From assembly GCA_019359245.1 (NCBI GenBank), contig JAHHHR010000066.1, forward strand, positions 1-40,509: a DNA stretch of 40,509 nucleotides, written 5' to 3'. This DNA is from Nostoc desertorum CM1-VF14 (lineage in GTDB: Bacteria; Cyanobacteriota; Cyanobacteriia; Cyanobacteriales; Nostocaceae). The notes under the pieces were generated by a model, which was not told the DNA's origin, did not search any database, and saw only the letters and a program-made list of their open reading frames with translations. A program made the position numbers and the translations under genes. Below are positions 28,301 to 35,296 of this stretch, in pieces. Numbering within the stretch: the first letter of the stretch is position 1; each line of letters opens with the position of its first letter.

Positions 28301-28534
28301 ATTAAATACGCTTGTGCTGGCGAAATTCTGGTTGAGTTGGTGTACAACGAGACACAGTGTATCTTACGAGTTAAAGACGATGGCAGGGGCTTTGGAGTGG
28401 GTAGCATTCCTTTGAGTGGTGGGTTTGGCTTATTAGGAATGAGCGAACGGGCAGAGCGCATTGGCGCACAACTAACAATTCAAAGCCAACCGGGTCAAGG
28501 AACAGAAATTATTGTCACTATCAATCGAGAGTGA
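22349..28534 (+). CDS. hybrid Ser/Thr kinase - ATPase - GAF - PAS - histidine kinase
   Basis: 2061 residues. Residues about 15-285 form a Hanks-type kinase: YESSNSLVYRG loop, VVKML lysine, catalytic HKDINPGN (His140-Asp142), DFGIA (Asp161) and YLSPEQTGRMN. An ORC/AAA-type ATPase follows with Walker A GYAGIGKS (380-387) and Walker B FLDDLQW (about 505). A long helical TPR-like region spans 730-1370, GAF about 1388-1554, PAS about 1564-1687 and 1731-1848. The C-terminus is a NarL-system histidine kinase with His1872 in AREIHDTLAQ and ATP-binding motifs NAIKYA, DDGRGFG and GFGLLGMSER. All catalytic motifs are present. Two dispersed repeats are translated in frame within it. ATG 22349 is the longest start; ATG 22379 is equally plausible. 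A NarL-type regulator follows directly. Confidence 0.93.
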   Translation: MPDYSLESYPMIALPGINIQDNIYESSNSLVYRGIRDDGVAIVVKMLKLDYPSPQELTRYRQEYKIIRSLNLEGVVKAYSQQDYQRTLVILLEDFGGESLEQWMHKRPDIFCPMPLSQFLSIAIAVCDILGKIHTANIIHKDINPGNIVLNLDTGVVKIIDFGIATQFNRTNPTFKNPHLLEGTLAYLSPEQTGRMNRLLDYRTDFYSLGVTFYELLTGQLPFPTTDVLELVHCHIAKHAIPPNEINTTIPKPVSDIILKLMAKNAENRYQSAWGIKADLEICAEQLEEIGQIFSIQLALQDVCDRFQIPQKLYGRDKEVAMLLAAFDRIACPLAQPPAGKDNLLKCSESNRVAALSNNSEHREQPGNSKFQVEMMLVSGYAGIGKSALVQEIYRPITQKRGYFISGKFDQFQCNIPYSAIADALQKLVQQLLSEPDEEVQQWRSRLLTALGSNGQLIVDVIPEVELIVGKQPPLPEVGATEAQNRFHRIFGQFVRVFCSESHPLVIFLDDLQWIDSATLNLIELMLLDEQAQSLFLIGAYRDNEVKPTHPLALMLERLRKQGAVLQEIILTPLTLEPLGQLIAETLHRNANTVRPLAELVLRKTEGNPFFVNEFLRMLYSENLLAFDPPQFHARCYPAGMLRANKSAEPTAVAPLSKGGWQWNIAQIQAQDITDNVVELMLHKLKKLPENTQQILRLAACVGAEFNLDTLSIVCDKPPETVFQDLLAAIQVGLIQPRSELDEKLLIQEYKFLHDRVQQAAYVLIDESHKQVVHLQIGRNLLEKTLPEELSKRLFKILDHLNLAIDLVVSEQERNSIARLNLMAAQKAKAATAYSAALKYAIAGIELLATDSWQHQYDLSLVLHEEAAETAYLSGDFLAMEQWVAIVLQEARTILDKVKVHEVTIKTYVAQTHKLDAIKVGLQVLAKLGLNLPELPTELQIQQALSETEEVLQGRNIQDLVHLPLMTDTSRLAAMRIISNIASPAFQAAPALFWLMACEQVKLSIQYGNAPTSAVAYSCYGVVITAATQDVEKAHQLGQLALNLVERLNAKELKSKTFLIVAEGISFGKSHFREIASLLQEGYSSGVETGDFGFAGLAAYQKCEYLYFSGLELTELEQEMENYSHAIAQLKQETCLNYHQIFWQAVLNLQGQVNNPCCLQGVAYNEQQGLNRYLANNDSLGFQYFYINKLILCYLFGQFTQALKSANAAQGYLKGAPGQVTMPLLCFYDSLVRLAIYSHAPDSEQKVLFLNVSSNQEKMHKWARHAPMNFLHKYHLVEAEKARVLGQLLEAEKLYEQAIQGARENEYIQEEALAYELAAKHYLARGLEKFAHLYMKEAHYCYERWGATAKVRNLEADYPQFFPQSTSVSSMPIHTAAGTTSNTSHVALDLATVMKASQAISSEIELEQLLHTLMQILIENAGAQTGCLLLENAGEWMIEATCELIEGAQACTTQVLQSTPIANRLPESIIHYVIRTHKSVILNDANREGNFINDPYIQHHQTQSVLCLPLLNQSKLIGVLYLENQLAAKAFTSERSEMLHILSSQAAIAIENAKLYLKLRASESQMAQFLEAIPVGIAAIDATGRPYYANQRGIHLMGKGIDPAVPPDQIAEAYQFYVTGTDQIYPTEKMPIIRALNGERTTIDDVEIRQNNQTIPVEVWGTPVFDEQGNVVYAIAAFQDITQRKQAEKLLADYNQTLEQQITERTLLLSQEIGERQRVENALRQSEEQRRLTMDFTYIGSWNWNITENTVDWNDNHARLLGLVPGEVESSYQAWRDRVYPEDIHRVEQAVTTALATHTDFEAEYRVNHPDGSIHWLVGRGRGIYDADRQPVRMLGIILDISEQRNAALRERKRAQQASILEERNRMAREIHDTLAQSFTGILLQVRAAEQVLADDPEATQVHLEMIEELARAGLAGARRSVSALRPQLLEEGNLESALHRIVAQMRSTTDTALICETQGTAYSLPSEVENNLLRIGQEALTNAIKYACAGEILVELVYNETQCILRVKDDGRGFGVGSIPLSGGFGLLGMSERAERIGAQLTIQSQPGQGTEIIVTINRE
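23334..23373. repeat. dispersed GC-rich repeat inside the hybrid kinase gene
   Basis: GCATAGCGTGTCCGTTGGCG then CAGCCTCCCGCAGGGAAGG interrupts the link between the Ser/Thr kinase and the ATPase domain. It is read as ACPLAQPPAGKDN. About 40 residues (roughly 329-370) here look unlike family sequence, just before the Walker A motif. Confidence 0.5.
24247..24334. repeat. second dispersed repeat inside the hybrid kinase gene
   Basis: This stretch contains AGATGCTACCCTGCGGGAAT, a perfect GTCGGC-AGA-GCCGAC hairpin at 24286-24300, and CCCCTTAGTAAAGGAGG. It is translated in frame as about 30 residues (CYPAGMLRANKSAEP, then LSKGG) between the ATPase and the helical region, with no stop or frameshift. 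Confidence 0.5.
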
Positions 28535-28542
28535 GAATTACA

Positions 28543-29172
28543 ATGAGCCAATCCATTACGATTCGGGTGCTGATTGTTGACGACCATGCCATAGTCAGAA
28601 AGGGCCTAGCAACCATCATTAACCGCGATCCAGAAATGACAGTGATCGCTCAAGCTGAAGATGGGCAACAGGCGATCGACGCGTTTCGAGAATACCAACC
28701 TGATGTCACACTAATGGATTTACGAATGCCCAAAATGGGAGGTGTTGAAGCCATTATGGCGATTTGTACTGAATTTAAGCAGGCTCGGATCGCGGTACTC
28801 ACAACCTACGATGGCGATGAAGATATCTATCGCGGTTTACAGGCGGGCGCTCAAGGCTATCTGCTTAAAGATTCTAAACTTGGCGAGCTTTTGAATGCGA
28901 TTCGCGCCATTCATAGTGGTCAGAAATACATTCCGCCAGAAGTAGGCGCAAAATTATTGCAGCGAATTAGCAATCCAGAACTGAGTGAACGAGAGTTGGA
29001 AGTGCTGCGTTTGATGGCACAAGGAATGGGTAATCAAGAAATTGGGACTGCTTTGAGTATTGGTGAAAGTACCGTCAAATCGCATGTGAATCACATTTTA
29101 AGCAAATTGGGCGTGAGCGATCGCACACAAGCTGTGATTGCTGCTGTTAAGCGTGGGATTGTCAGTTTGTAA
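28543..29172 (+). CDS. NarL/FixJ-type response regulator
   Basis: 209 residues from ATG 28543. The receiver domain has the acidic pair VDDH, the phospho-acceptor Asp59 in LMDLRMP and the conserved Lys in LLKDS. The LuxR-type helix-turn-helix reads LSERELEVLRLMAQGMGNQE, then STVKSHVNHILSKLGVSDR. It lies eight bases after the stop of the hybrid kinase; a GTG at 28531 even overlaps that stop. The kinase has the matching HisKA_3-type domain, so they are almost certainly a cognate pair in one operon. Target genes are unknown; the stress/detoxification cluster that follows on the same strand is a candidate. Confidence 0.94.
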   Translation: MSQSITIRVLIVDDHAIVRKGLATIINRDPEMTVIAQAEDGQQAIDAFREYQPDVTLMDLRMPKMGGVEAIMAICTEFKQARIAVLTTYDGDEDIYRGLQAGAQGYLLKDSKLGELLNAIRAIHSGQKYIPPEVGAKLLQRISNPELSERELEVLRLMAQGMGNQEIGTALSIGESTVKSHVNHILSKLGVSDRTQAVIAAVKRGIVSL

Positions 29173-29575
29173 GTGGGGGAAAAGGGAAAGGGGCAGGGGG
29201 CAGGAGGCAGGGGGAATGTTCCTTCTCAAGAGCCGTGGAATTGCAGGTTGAACATGGGTATGTTCGCGGAGCGTCTCCAAGAGTTGCCCCGCCCTCTTTA
29301 GGACGCTCTTACTGGGGCGGAGTCTGAGCTTCCGTTTCAGTTTTCCCCCTTGCTCCCAGCAAGAACTGCTCCCCTGCCTCTTATGACCTTTTCCCCAATA
29401 GAATTGGCTTTAGACTCAAACTAAAGTTTGAGACAACCTTCCACTGCGAGATGGACAGGTTTATCCATCACTCGATTATATAAAAATGTCAACCCAGAGT
29501 GGACGACAAGAGAGGGTCAATTGTCTATATTGAATCCATAGCAACTTTAGCGCAGTTGGGTTGTAAGGCTTAAGT
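29173..29575. repeat. repeat-rich intergenic region
   Basis: About 400 bases without a gene. It has a purine-rich block (GGGGGAAAAGGGAAAGGGGC repeated with variation, 29178-29215), a GC-rich dispersed repeat around 29262-29340 with CCGCCC/GGGCGG arms, and a perfect palindrome CTCAAACT-AA-AGTTTGAG at 29415-29432. The palindrome could be an operator for the following cluster. No ribosomal or transfer RNA seen. Confidence 0.45.
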
Positions 29576-29596
29576 TTGCTTAATACAAACCGAAAC

Positions 29597-30175
29597 ATGA
29601 CTTACGACCGTGATAATCGTTCTTTATTCGTTCTGCCTTCAACCCAGGATCATATTCAAGGTGTACTAAATGCTGCTGTAGTCTTCGTCATGTATGGAGA
29701 TTATGAATGTTTTCAAAGTGCCAACGTCTATCGATTGATTAAAGTTGCCGGGCAGCAATTGAAGATTTCGTTTGGAGAAAACAATTTAGGTTTTATCTTC
29801 CGTCATTTTCCTGAGGTACAGATTCATCCATATGCTCAACGGGCGGCGGAAGCTGCCGAAGCTGCTGCGGCTCAAGGGCAGTTTTGGCAAATGCATGAAA
29901 TATTGTTCATTCATCAACAAGAGTTAAAGAATGGCTATCTAGTAGAGTACGCCAATCGGTTAGGACTTGATATTTCTCAATTTTTGCAGGATTTATCCAA
30001 AGGAACGTATGTTGATCGGATCAATGCGGATATCGAAGGTGGACTGCGAAGTGGAGTGGAGGCTGCACCTGCTTTGTTTATTAATGGAATTCGCTATCCC
30101 GTAGGCGTAGCCCGCCGCAGGCATCACTGGACTGTTGAGCAGATAATGGCAGCCATTGTTGCTGCAAATGATTAA
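29597..30175 (+). CDS. DsbA-like thioredoxin-fold protein with a single active-site cysteine
   Basis: 192 residues from ATG 29597 (a TTG at 29576 would add seven). The fold is that of DsbA-like proteins also seen fused to NhaA antiporters: VFVMYGDYEC, FRHFPEVQIHPYAQRAAEAA, GQFWQMHEILF and the cis-Pro region EAAPALFINGIRY. Where the family has CPYC, this protein has CFQS, leaving one cysteine. It therefore cannot form the usual disulfide; it may act like a monothiol or CxxS isomerase, or bind glutathione. There is no signal peptide, so it is cytoplasmic. Near the C-terminus eight residues (VGVARRRH) come from an inserted short repeat. First gene of a long same-strand run. Confidence 0.82.
   Translation: MTYDRDNRSLFVLPSTQDHIQGVLNAAVVFVMYGDYECFQSANVYRLIKVAGQQLKISFGENNLGFIFRHFPEVQIHPYAQRAAEAAEAAAAQGQFWQMHEILFIHQQELKNGYLVEYANRLGLDISQFLQDLSKGTYVDRINADIEGGLRSGVEAAPALFINGIRYPVGVARRRHHWTVEQIMAAIVAAND
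30101..30126. repeat. short GC-rich repeat, copy 3, translated within the DsbA-like gene
   Basis: GTAGGCGTAGCCCGCCGCAG followed by GCATCA lies within the coding sequence and is read as VGVARRRH between INGIRYP and HWTVEQIM. The frame is kept. Same family as the copies at 4323 and 21883. Confidence 0.65.
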
Positions 30176-30289
30176 GGTTTTTGATGCTTATCCCAACAAG
30201 TATTTCATCAGGGAGTATTTCATAACTTCTATACAGACGACAAGAATCAGAGATTTCAGCAATTTAGCAAGAATACAGAGGCGATCGCA

Positions 30290-31102
30290 ATGATGGTTTT
30301 TACATGGAAAAAAGTTCAAAAATTGTTGCTGGGGTTATTTGCATTAAGTGTTGTCGTTGGAATATCAATGCATCCAACACCAGCCACCTCCAAGGAATTA
30401 CCCCAAGCGTCCAACTCTAAACCTGCGATCGTTCTCGTTCATGGGGCTTTTGCTGACGGTACATCATGGCAACACGTCATTCCATTGTTGGAGCAGGATG
30501 GCTACAGAGTGACTGCTGTGCAGATTCCGCTCACCTCGCTTGCTGATGATGTAGCAACGACGAAGCGGGTGATTAATTATCAAAAAGGTTCCGTTGTTTT
30601 GGTCGGACATTCTTATGGTGGAAATGTGATTACAGGTGCGGCAGCTGGCAATCCACAGGTGAAAGCTCTGGTTTATGTTAATGCTTTCGCACCAGATGTC
30701 GGTGAAAAGACGAGTGATTTGAATAAAAAGTATGCAGCAGCTCCGATTAGCACGGCAATTGTATCTGATGCTGCAAACTTTCTCTATATTGATCGCGGGA
30801 AGTTTCACAAATTTTTTGCCCAAGACGTATCAAAGGCTGAGGCGCGAGTGATGGCAGCAACCCAAAAGCCGATCGCCAGCGCCGCGTTTGAGCAATCAGT
30901 GAATGAAATCGCCTGGAAAACGATTCCTTCCTGGTTTCTAGTGACTCAAAGCGATCGCGCCATCAACCCTGAACTTCAACGATTTATGGCTAAACGGATT
31001 GGTGCTAAGACAACCGAAGTTAACTCCAGTCATGTTCCTTTTATCTCTCATCCAAAAGAGGTTGCCAAAGTGATTGAAGCAGCAAGCACTGCTGTGAAGT
31101 AA
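30290..31102 (+). CDS. exported alpha/beta hydrolase
   Basis: 270 residues. A signal peptide (LLLGLFALSVVVGISM) is followed by a compact alpha/beta hydrolase with the oxyanion block VLVHGAFADGTSW, nucleophile Ser108 in GHSYGG, acid Asp in SDRAINPE and His in SSHVPFISHP. This is the salicylate-esterase/EstC-like type of small esterase; the substrate is unknown. Export to the periplasm distinguishes it from the cytoplasmic hydrolases further downstream. It starts 115 bases after the DsbA-like gene. Two ATGs in a row (30290, 30293) are possible starts. Confidence 0.9.
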   Translation: MMVFTWKKVQKLLLGLFALSVVVGISMHPTPATSKELPQASNSKPAIVLVHGAFADGTSWQHVIPLLEQDGYRVTAVQIPLTSLADDVATTKRVINYQKGSVVLVGHSYGGNVITGAAAGNPQVKALVYVNAFAPDVGEKTSDLNKKYAAAPISTAIVSDAANFLYIDRGKFHKFFAQDVSKAEARVMAATQKPIASAAFEQSVNEIAWKTIPSWFLVTQSDRAINPELQRFMAKRIGAKTTEVNSSHVPFISHPKEVAKVIEAASTAVK

Positions 31103-31179
31103 TCGCAATTTTAAGAGAAGCAGTTTCTCGGTACATACAAATAGAACAGACTTAATTATTGACTCTAGGAGATCCGCTC

Positions 31180-31767
31180 GTGCCGACTCAAAATACAGAC
31201 ATCACTGAAGTCGATCGCAGTCAACCCTTACTGCATCAACATGGATATGAAATTCAGCAGTATGGTACTCTTCGTAATTTGCCAATTGTTCTCAACCCCA
31301 GTGCCCGCAGCGAAAGCTGTGTTTTAGTCAATCAAATTTTGGCAGATACGATTATTCTCTATCACCTTTACAAGAAACATCACTGGTTGATGCGCGGACA
31401 TACGTTTTATCAACTGCATCTGTTACTCGATAAACACGCCAGCGAACAAATTGAGTTAATTGATGCACTAGGTGAACGAGTACAAACACTCGGAGGTGTG
31501 GCGATCGCTGACCCGCGTCATGTGGCAGAAGTTACTAAGATTAAGCGTCCGCCCAACGGCGTTGAGGAAGTACCTGTGATGTTGTCGCGGTTACTAGAAG
31601 CCCACGAGTTAATTATTGGGGAATTGAGAGGGGCGATCGATAAAACAGCAACAAATCAAGATAGTGGCACTAACGATTTGTTAGTGAGCCAAGTCCTGCG
31701 AACTAATGAGACGCAAGTTTGGTTTCTGGCAGAACATTTGATGGATACACCATTGGTACGCAGTTAA
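31180..31767 (+). CDS. dps: Dps-family ferritin-like protein
   Basis: 195 residues from the GTG at 31180, chosen because AGGAG lies eight bases upstream; a TTG at 31159 has no such site. The ferroxidase signature of Dps is present: KKHHWLMRGHTFYQLHLLLD followed by EQIELIDALGERVQTLGG. The usual AER is GER here. Dps 12-mers oxidise iron with hydrogen peroxide and store it, sometimes also binding DNA. The first 30 residues are an N-terminal extension without strong charge. Its place in a cluster of oxidoreductases supports a role in oxidative stress. Confidence 0.93.
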   Translation: MPTQNTDITEVDRSQPLLHQHGYEIQQYGTLRNLPIVLNPSARSESCVLVNQILADTIILYHLYKKHHWLMRGHTFYQLHLLLDKHASEQIELIDALGERVQTLGGVAIADPRHVAEVTKIKRPPNGVEEVPVMLSRLLEAHELIIGELRGAIDKTATNQDSGTNDLLVSQVLRTNETQVWFLAEHLMDTPLVRS

Positions 31768-31884
31768 ATTCAGCAGATCGGGTGTTGTAAATCAAATAAC
31801 TAACAGTATTTCAGCAATCGCTCTTTAAATCAGTTCATTCTTGACTCCATTTATCCATTGTAGATAACAGAGGAAGAGAACTTT

Positions 31885-33462
31885 ATGACTAATTATGACT
31901 ACATTGTAATCGGTGCAGGTTCGGCTGGTTGTGTGGTTGCTAATCGTCTAACCGAAGACAATGACACAACTGTGTTACTACTCGAAGCGGGTAATCCAGA
32001 TACGAAACCAGAGATTTTCATCCCAGCGGAGTGCGTCAACCTACTAGGCTCAGAGGTGGACTGGAGCTATTTCTCTGAACCAGAACCCTTCTTGAATAAT
32101 CGCAAAATCTTTTGTTCCCGTGGCAAAGTCTTGGGAGGCAGCAGTTCGATTAATTTCATGATGTATGTCCGAGGCAATCATCACGATTATGACCACTGGC
32201 AGGAGTTGGGAAATCCCGGTTGGAGTTACCAGGATGTCTTGCCTTATTTCAAGAAATCTGAACAGCAGCAACGCGGTGCCTCCGCCTACCACGGAGTTGA
32301 TGGGGAGTTGAGCGTTACCGATCCCATTGCGCCTACTGCAACTTCTCAACGATTTGTAGAGGCATGTGTGGCAATGGGATTTGACTACAATCCTGATTTC
32401 AACGGTACGCAGCAGGAGGGAGCCGGACTCTATCAGCAAACTACCAAGGAGGGTAAACGGCACAGTGCTGCTGCTGCGTTCCTTGTGCCCATTGCCGGGC
32501 GTCGCAATTTGACCATAAAGACTGGGGCATTGGTAACTCGATTGTTGTTTGAGGGAACCCGCACCGTTGGGGTGGAATATCTGCACGAGGGAATGCTCCA
32601 CCAAGCCAAGGTTGAGCGGGAAGTGATTTTAAGTGCGGGCGCGTTCGATTCGCCCAAGCTGCTAATGCTTTCCGGCATTGGGGATGCAGCACACTTACAA
32701 ACATTAGGGATTCCTGTTGTCGTCGATCTGCCAGGTGTTGGGCAAAATCTGCAAGACCACATTTTCTCTCCTGTGGTATACCAGGCAACTCAGGACTTAC
32801 ACTTTGCCAGCACCAGTAGTATCGGGGAAGCTGGATTATTTTTGCATAGTAAGTGGAATTCAGCGGTTGCACCCGATTTACAGTTTCTCTTCGGTTCCAT
32901 TCAGCTCTTGCCCCCTGGCTATGCTCCAGCGGCATTTGGATTTACGGGTGCAGTCGCTTTGACCCATCTGCAAAATATTGGCAGTGTCGGTTTGCGTTCA
33001 TCTAATCTCAACGATCCACCAACCATTCGGATGAATTATCTACAAAGTCAAGCCGATGTGCAGAAGCTGGTTGAGGGAATTAAATTAATGCGCCAATTGT
33101 TTCACATGAGTCATTTTGATGAGTTTCGTGGTGCAGAAATTGCTCCGGGTGCTGAGTTTCAGAGTGATGAAGCACTCGTTGCTTATATCCGCAACAATTG
33201 CAGCACACTGTGGCATCCCGTTGGCACTTGCAAAATGGGCATTGACTCAATGGCAGTGGTCGATCCTGAGTTGCGGGTACATGGGGTTGAAGGATTGCGA
33301 GTTGTTGATGCCTCCATCATGCCAACAATCACCACGGGAAATACGAACGCACCGACCATCATGATTGGTGAGAAGGCAGCGGATTTAATTAAAGCAGGTC
33401 GCACAGCACAAACGGTTCTCAGCAAATCTAACGTCCAAAATCCGGCGTATTCATCTATTTAG
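31885..33462 (+). CDS. GMC-family FAD oxidoreductase (choline/alcohol dehydrogenase-like)
   Basis: 525 residues, the usual length. The FAD-binding Rossmann motif is YIVIGAGSAGCVVANRLTED with the acidic strand end LLLEAG. GMC signature 1 is GKVLGGSSSINFMMYVRG, signature 2 is SAGAFDSPKLLMLSGIG. The catalytic His is in LWHPVGTCKMG and the partner Asn in TTGNTNAPTIM. It oxidises an alcohol to an aldehyde using FAD; the substrate cannot be inferred. GGAAGAG precedes the ATG. Its last 50 codons occur again, slightly diverged, at 34546-34698, so the gene or its end was once duplicated. Confidence 0.95.
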   Translation: MTNYDYIVIGAGSAGCVVANRLTEDNDTTVLLLEAGNPDTKPEIFIPAECVNLLGSEVDWSYFSEPEPFLNNRKIFCSRGKVLGGSSSINFMMYVRGNHHDYDHWQELGNPGWSYQDVLPYFKKSEQQQRGASAYHGVDGELSVTDPIAPTATSQRFVEACVAMGFDYNPDFNGTQQEGAGLYQQTTKEGKRHSAAAAFLVPIAGRRNLTIKTGALVTRLLFEGTRTVGVEYLHEGMLHQAKVEREVILSAGAFDSPKLLMLSGIGDAAHLQTLGIPVVVDLPGVGQNLQDHIFSPVVYQATQDLHFASTSSIGEAGLFLHSKWNSAVAPDLQFLFGSIQLLPPGYAPAAFGFTGAVALTHLQNIGSVGLRSSNLNDPPTIRMNYLQSQADVQKLVEGIKLMRQLFHMSHFDEFRGAEIAPGAEFQSDEALVAYIRNNCSTLWHPVGTCKMGIDSMAVVDPELRVHGVEGLRVVDASIMPTITTGNTNAPTIMIGEKAADLIKAGRTAQTVLSKSNVQNPAYSSI

Positions 33463-33567
33463 AAACGGGCGATCGTCTTTGATCAATCTCAGATTATCAT
33501 ACCTGTTGAGCGTTTATCGGTCGATGTTAGGCAAACAGAACACTCTACCTCTGTAAAGGAATACACA

Positions 33568-34479
33568 ATGGCACTGATTACAACACCATTCGGACGACAT
33601 TCCACCGCCGCCGAGGTCGTAGAAGGAATTGATCTTTCCGGCAAGCGGGCGATCGTTACGGGAGCCGCATCGGGCATCGGCGTAGAAACAGCGCGGGCAC
33701 TGGCTCAAACTGGAGCGATCGTTACACTAGCGGTGCGTAATACCGATGCTGGAGCGCAAGTCGCGGCTGACATTGTGGCTACTACTGGGAACCGGAATAT
33801 TCATGTTGCTCCGCTTGATTTAAGCGATCGCAACTCAATTGCCAAGTTCATTGCTGCCTGGCGTGAGCCTCTGCACATCCTCGTTAATAATGCAGGGGTA
33901 ATGGCACTGCCCGAACAGCGCACACCCGAAGACTGGGAGATGCAATTTGCCACTAACTATCTCGGACACTTTGCCCTAGCGCTCGGACTACACGACGCTC
34001 TTGCCGCAGAGGGTGTCGCCCGTATCGTGTCGGTTAGTTCTAGCGGACACTTGATGTCGCCCATTGTGTTCGATGATATTCACTTCATGTTCCGTCCTTA
34101 TGATCCGTGGTTGGCGTATGGACAGTCCAAGACCGCAAGCATCCTCTTTGCTGTGGGTGCTACTGCGCGCTGGTTCAAGGATGGCATTACCGCTAATTCC
34201 CTGATGCCCGGGGCGATCGCAACCAACCTCCAGCGTCATACGGGCGGTCTTAGAACCCCATCTGAGCGGCAGAAGACAATAGCGCAGGGTGCGGCAACTT
34301 CCGTTCTGTTGGCAACCTCTTTGCTACTAAAGGGCGTTGGCGGACGCTATTTCGAGGACTGCAATGAAGCCACTCTCGTCACCAACGGGAACAGCTATAT
34401 GAGCGGAGTTGCCCCCTACGCCTTGAACCCAGACAACGCCGATCGGCTCTGGAATGAATCGTTGCGCCTGCTCGCTTGA
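33568..34479 (+). CDS. short-chain dehydrogenase/reductase (retinol dehydrogenase-like)
   Basis: 303 residues. NAD(P)-binding motif TGAASGIG, NNAGVMA, catalytic Ser in SVSSSGH and Tyr-Lys in YGQSKTA. The longer C-terminus (VGGRYFEDCNEA) is typical of the retinol-dehydrogenase/WWOX-like branch. It would reduce or oxidise a carbonyl/alcohol with NADP(H). AAGGA stands about ten bases before the ATG. It lies between the GMC oxidoreductase and a second copy of that gene's 3-prime end, so it may have been inserted into, or moved along with, a duplicated GMC gene. Confidence 0.93.
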   Translation: MALITTPFGRHSTAAEVVEGIDLSGKRAIVTGAASGIGVETARALAQTGAIVTLAVRNTDAGAQVAADIVATTGNRNIHVAPLDLSDRNSIAKFIAAWREPLHILVNNAGVMALPEQRTPEDWEMQFATNYLGHFALALGLHDALAAEGVARIVSVSSSGHLMSPIVFDDIHFMFRPYDPWLAYGQSKTASILFAVGATARWFKDGITANSLMPGAIATNLQRHTGGLRTPSERQKTIAQGAATSVLLATSLLLKGVGGRYFEDCNEATLVTNGNSYMSGVAPYALNPDNADRLWNESLRLLA

Positions 34480-34545
34480 CCTGGTAGTAACAGTGAGCTT
34501 CACGCTATTGATAAACTAATTGCCGATCGTAAACCTGCCAACCTT

Positions 34546-34698
34546 TCGTCCATCATGCCCACGAGCACCACGGGAAATACGAACGTACCCACTATCATGA
34601 TTGCTGAGAAGGCAGCAGATTTAATTAAAGCGGAGCGTACCTCGCAAAGTCTTCCCAACAAGCTTAATGTTAAAAATTTGTCACACTTGTCTATCTAA
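34546..34698 (+). pseudogene. duplicated 3-prime end of a GMC oxidoreductase
   Basis: Encodes SSIMPTSTTGNTNVPTIMIA, then EKAADLIKAERTSQSL and a TAA at 34696. This parallels the end of the GMC gene at 33310-33462 (SIMPTITTGNTNAPTIMIG...). At the DNA level nearly nine of ten bases agree over the first 90. The upstream part of the gene is missing. The differences show that it was a related paralogue or an old duplicate, not a recent copy. Confidence 0.75.
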
Positions 34699-34779
34699 AA
34701 ACGGCATGAACGCCTGCCTTATCTGAACCGCAAACTTGAGCATTCGTAACACAATTCATTCATTAGAAGCATCTATTCC

Positions 34780-35211
34780 ATGACAAAATCATTCTGGCTT
34801 CTTGGTTCTCGCCTCACTATCCTTGCCGATCACACCACGACTGACGGTAAATACGACCTGATTGAGGGCTATTTCACTCCTGGTACACAGACTCCACCCC
34901 ATCGCCATACACGCTATTCCGAACAACTTTATGTGCTGGAAGGAGAGTTTACTGTCTGGGCAGGTGAAAACAAGGTTGTGCTAGGCGTTGGTGAAAGCTT
35001 CTTCATTCCGCCTAACACCATCCATGTAGTCGCCGCACTTAGCGATAAACCAGCTCGCGGGTTGGTTGTTGCTGCGCCTAGTGCCTTTGCTCAACTAATA
35101 GAAGCAACAGGGACGCTAAACGAGAATGAGGAAACTGACTTGGCATTATTCATGCGCGTCTCTAGCGAAATTGGCGACGAAACCCTGGGTGCGCCCGGAG
35201 ATCTCCCTTAG
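34780..35211 (+). CDS. cupin-domain protein
   Basis: 143 residues with a single cupin. Motif 1 is TPPHRHTRYSEQLYVLEGEF (two His and a Glu as metal ligands), motif 2 is SFFIPPNTIHVV with the third His. This is the layout of small quercetin-dioxygenase-like cupins, which may be dioxygenases, isomerases or sensors. No signal peptide. It follows the GMC remnant and precedes an SDR, consistent with a role in handling a small organic compound, but the reaction cannot be told. No strong ribosome site before the ATG. Confidence 0.88.
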   Translation: MTKSFWLLGSRLTILADHTTTDGKYDLIEGYFTPGTQTPPHRHTRYSEQLYVLEGEFTVWAGENKVVLGVGESFFIPPNTIHVVAALSDKPARGLVVAAPSAFAQLIEATGTLNENEETDLALFMRVSSEIGDETLGAPGDLP

Positions 35212-35296
35212 AGATTAAGCTGACTATTCTTCCTTCTGATTCCACTTTCCATTAGTAACTGACCACTTTAAACCCAACAATCAAAGGATTAGCATA

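Noticed and set aside
27056..28461. Several minus-strand frames of 60-116 codons opposite the hybrid kinase
   Set aside because: They are opposite a strongly supported gene with intact catalytic motifs and show no independent signal.
32050..32935. Long minus-strand open frames (32050-32604 and 32441-32935)
   Set aside because: They lie fully inside the well supported GMC oxidoreductase and have no family resemblance; they are codon shadows.
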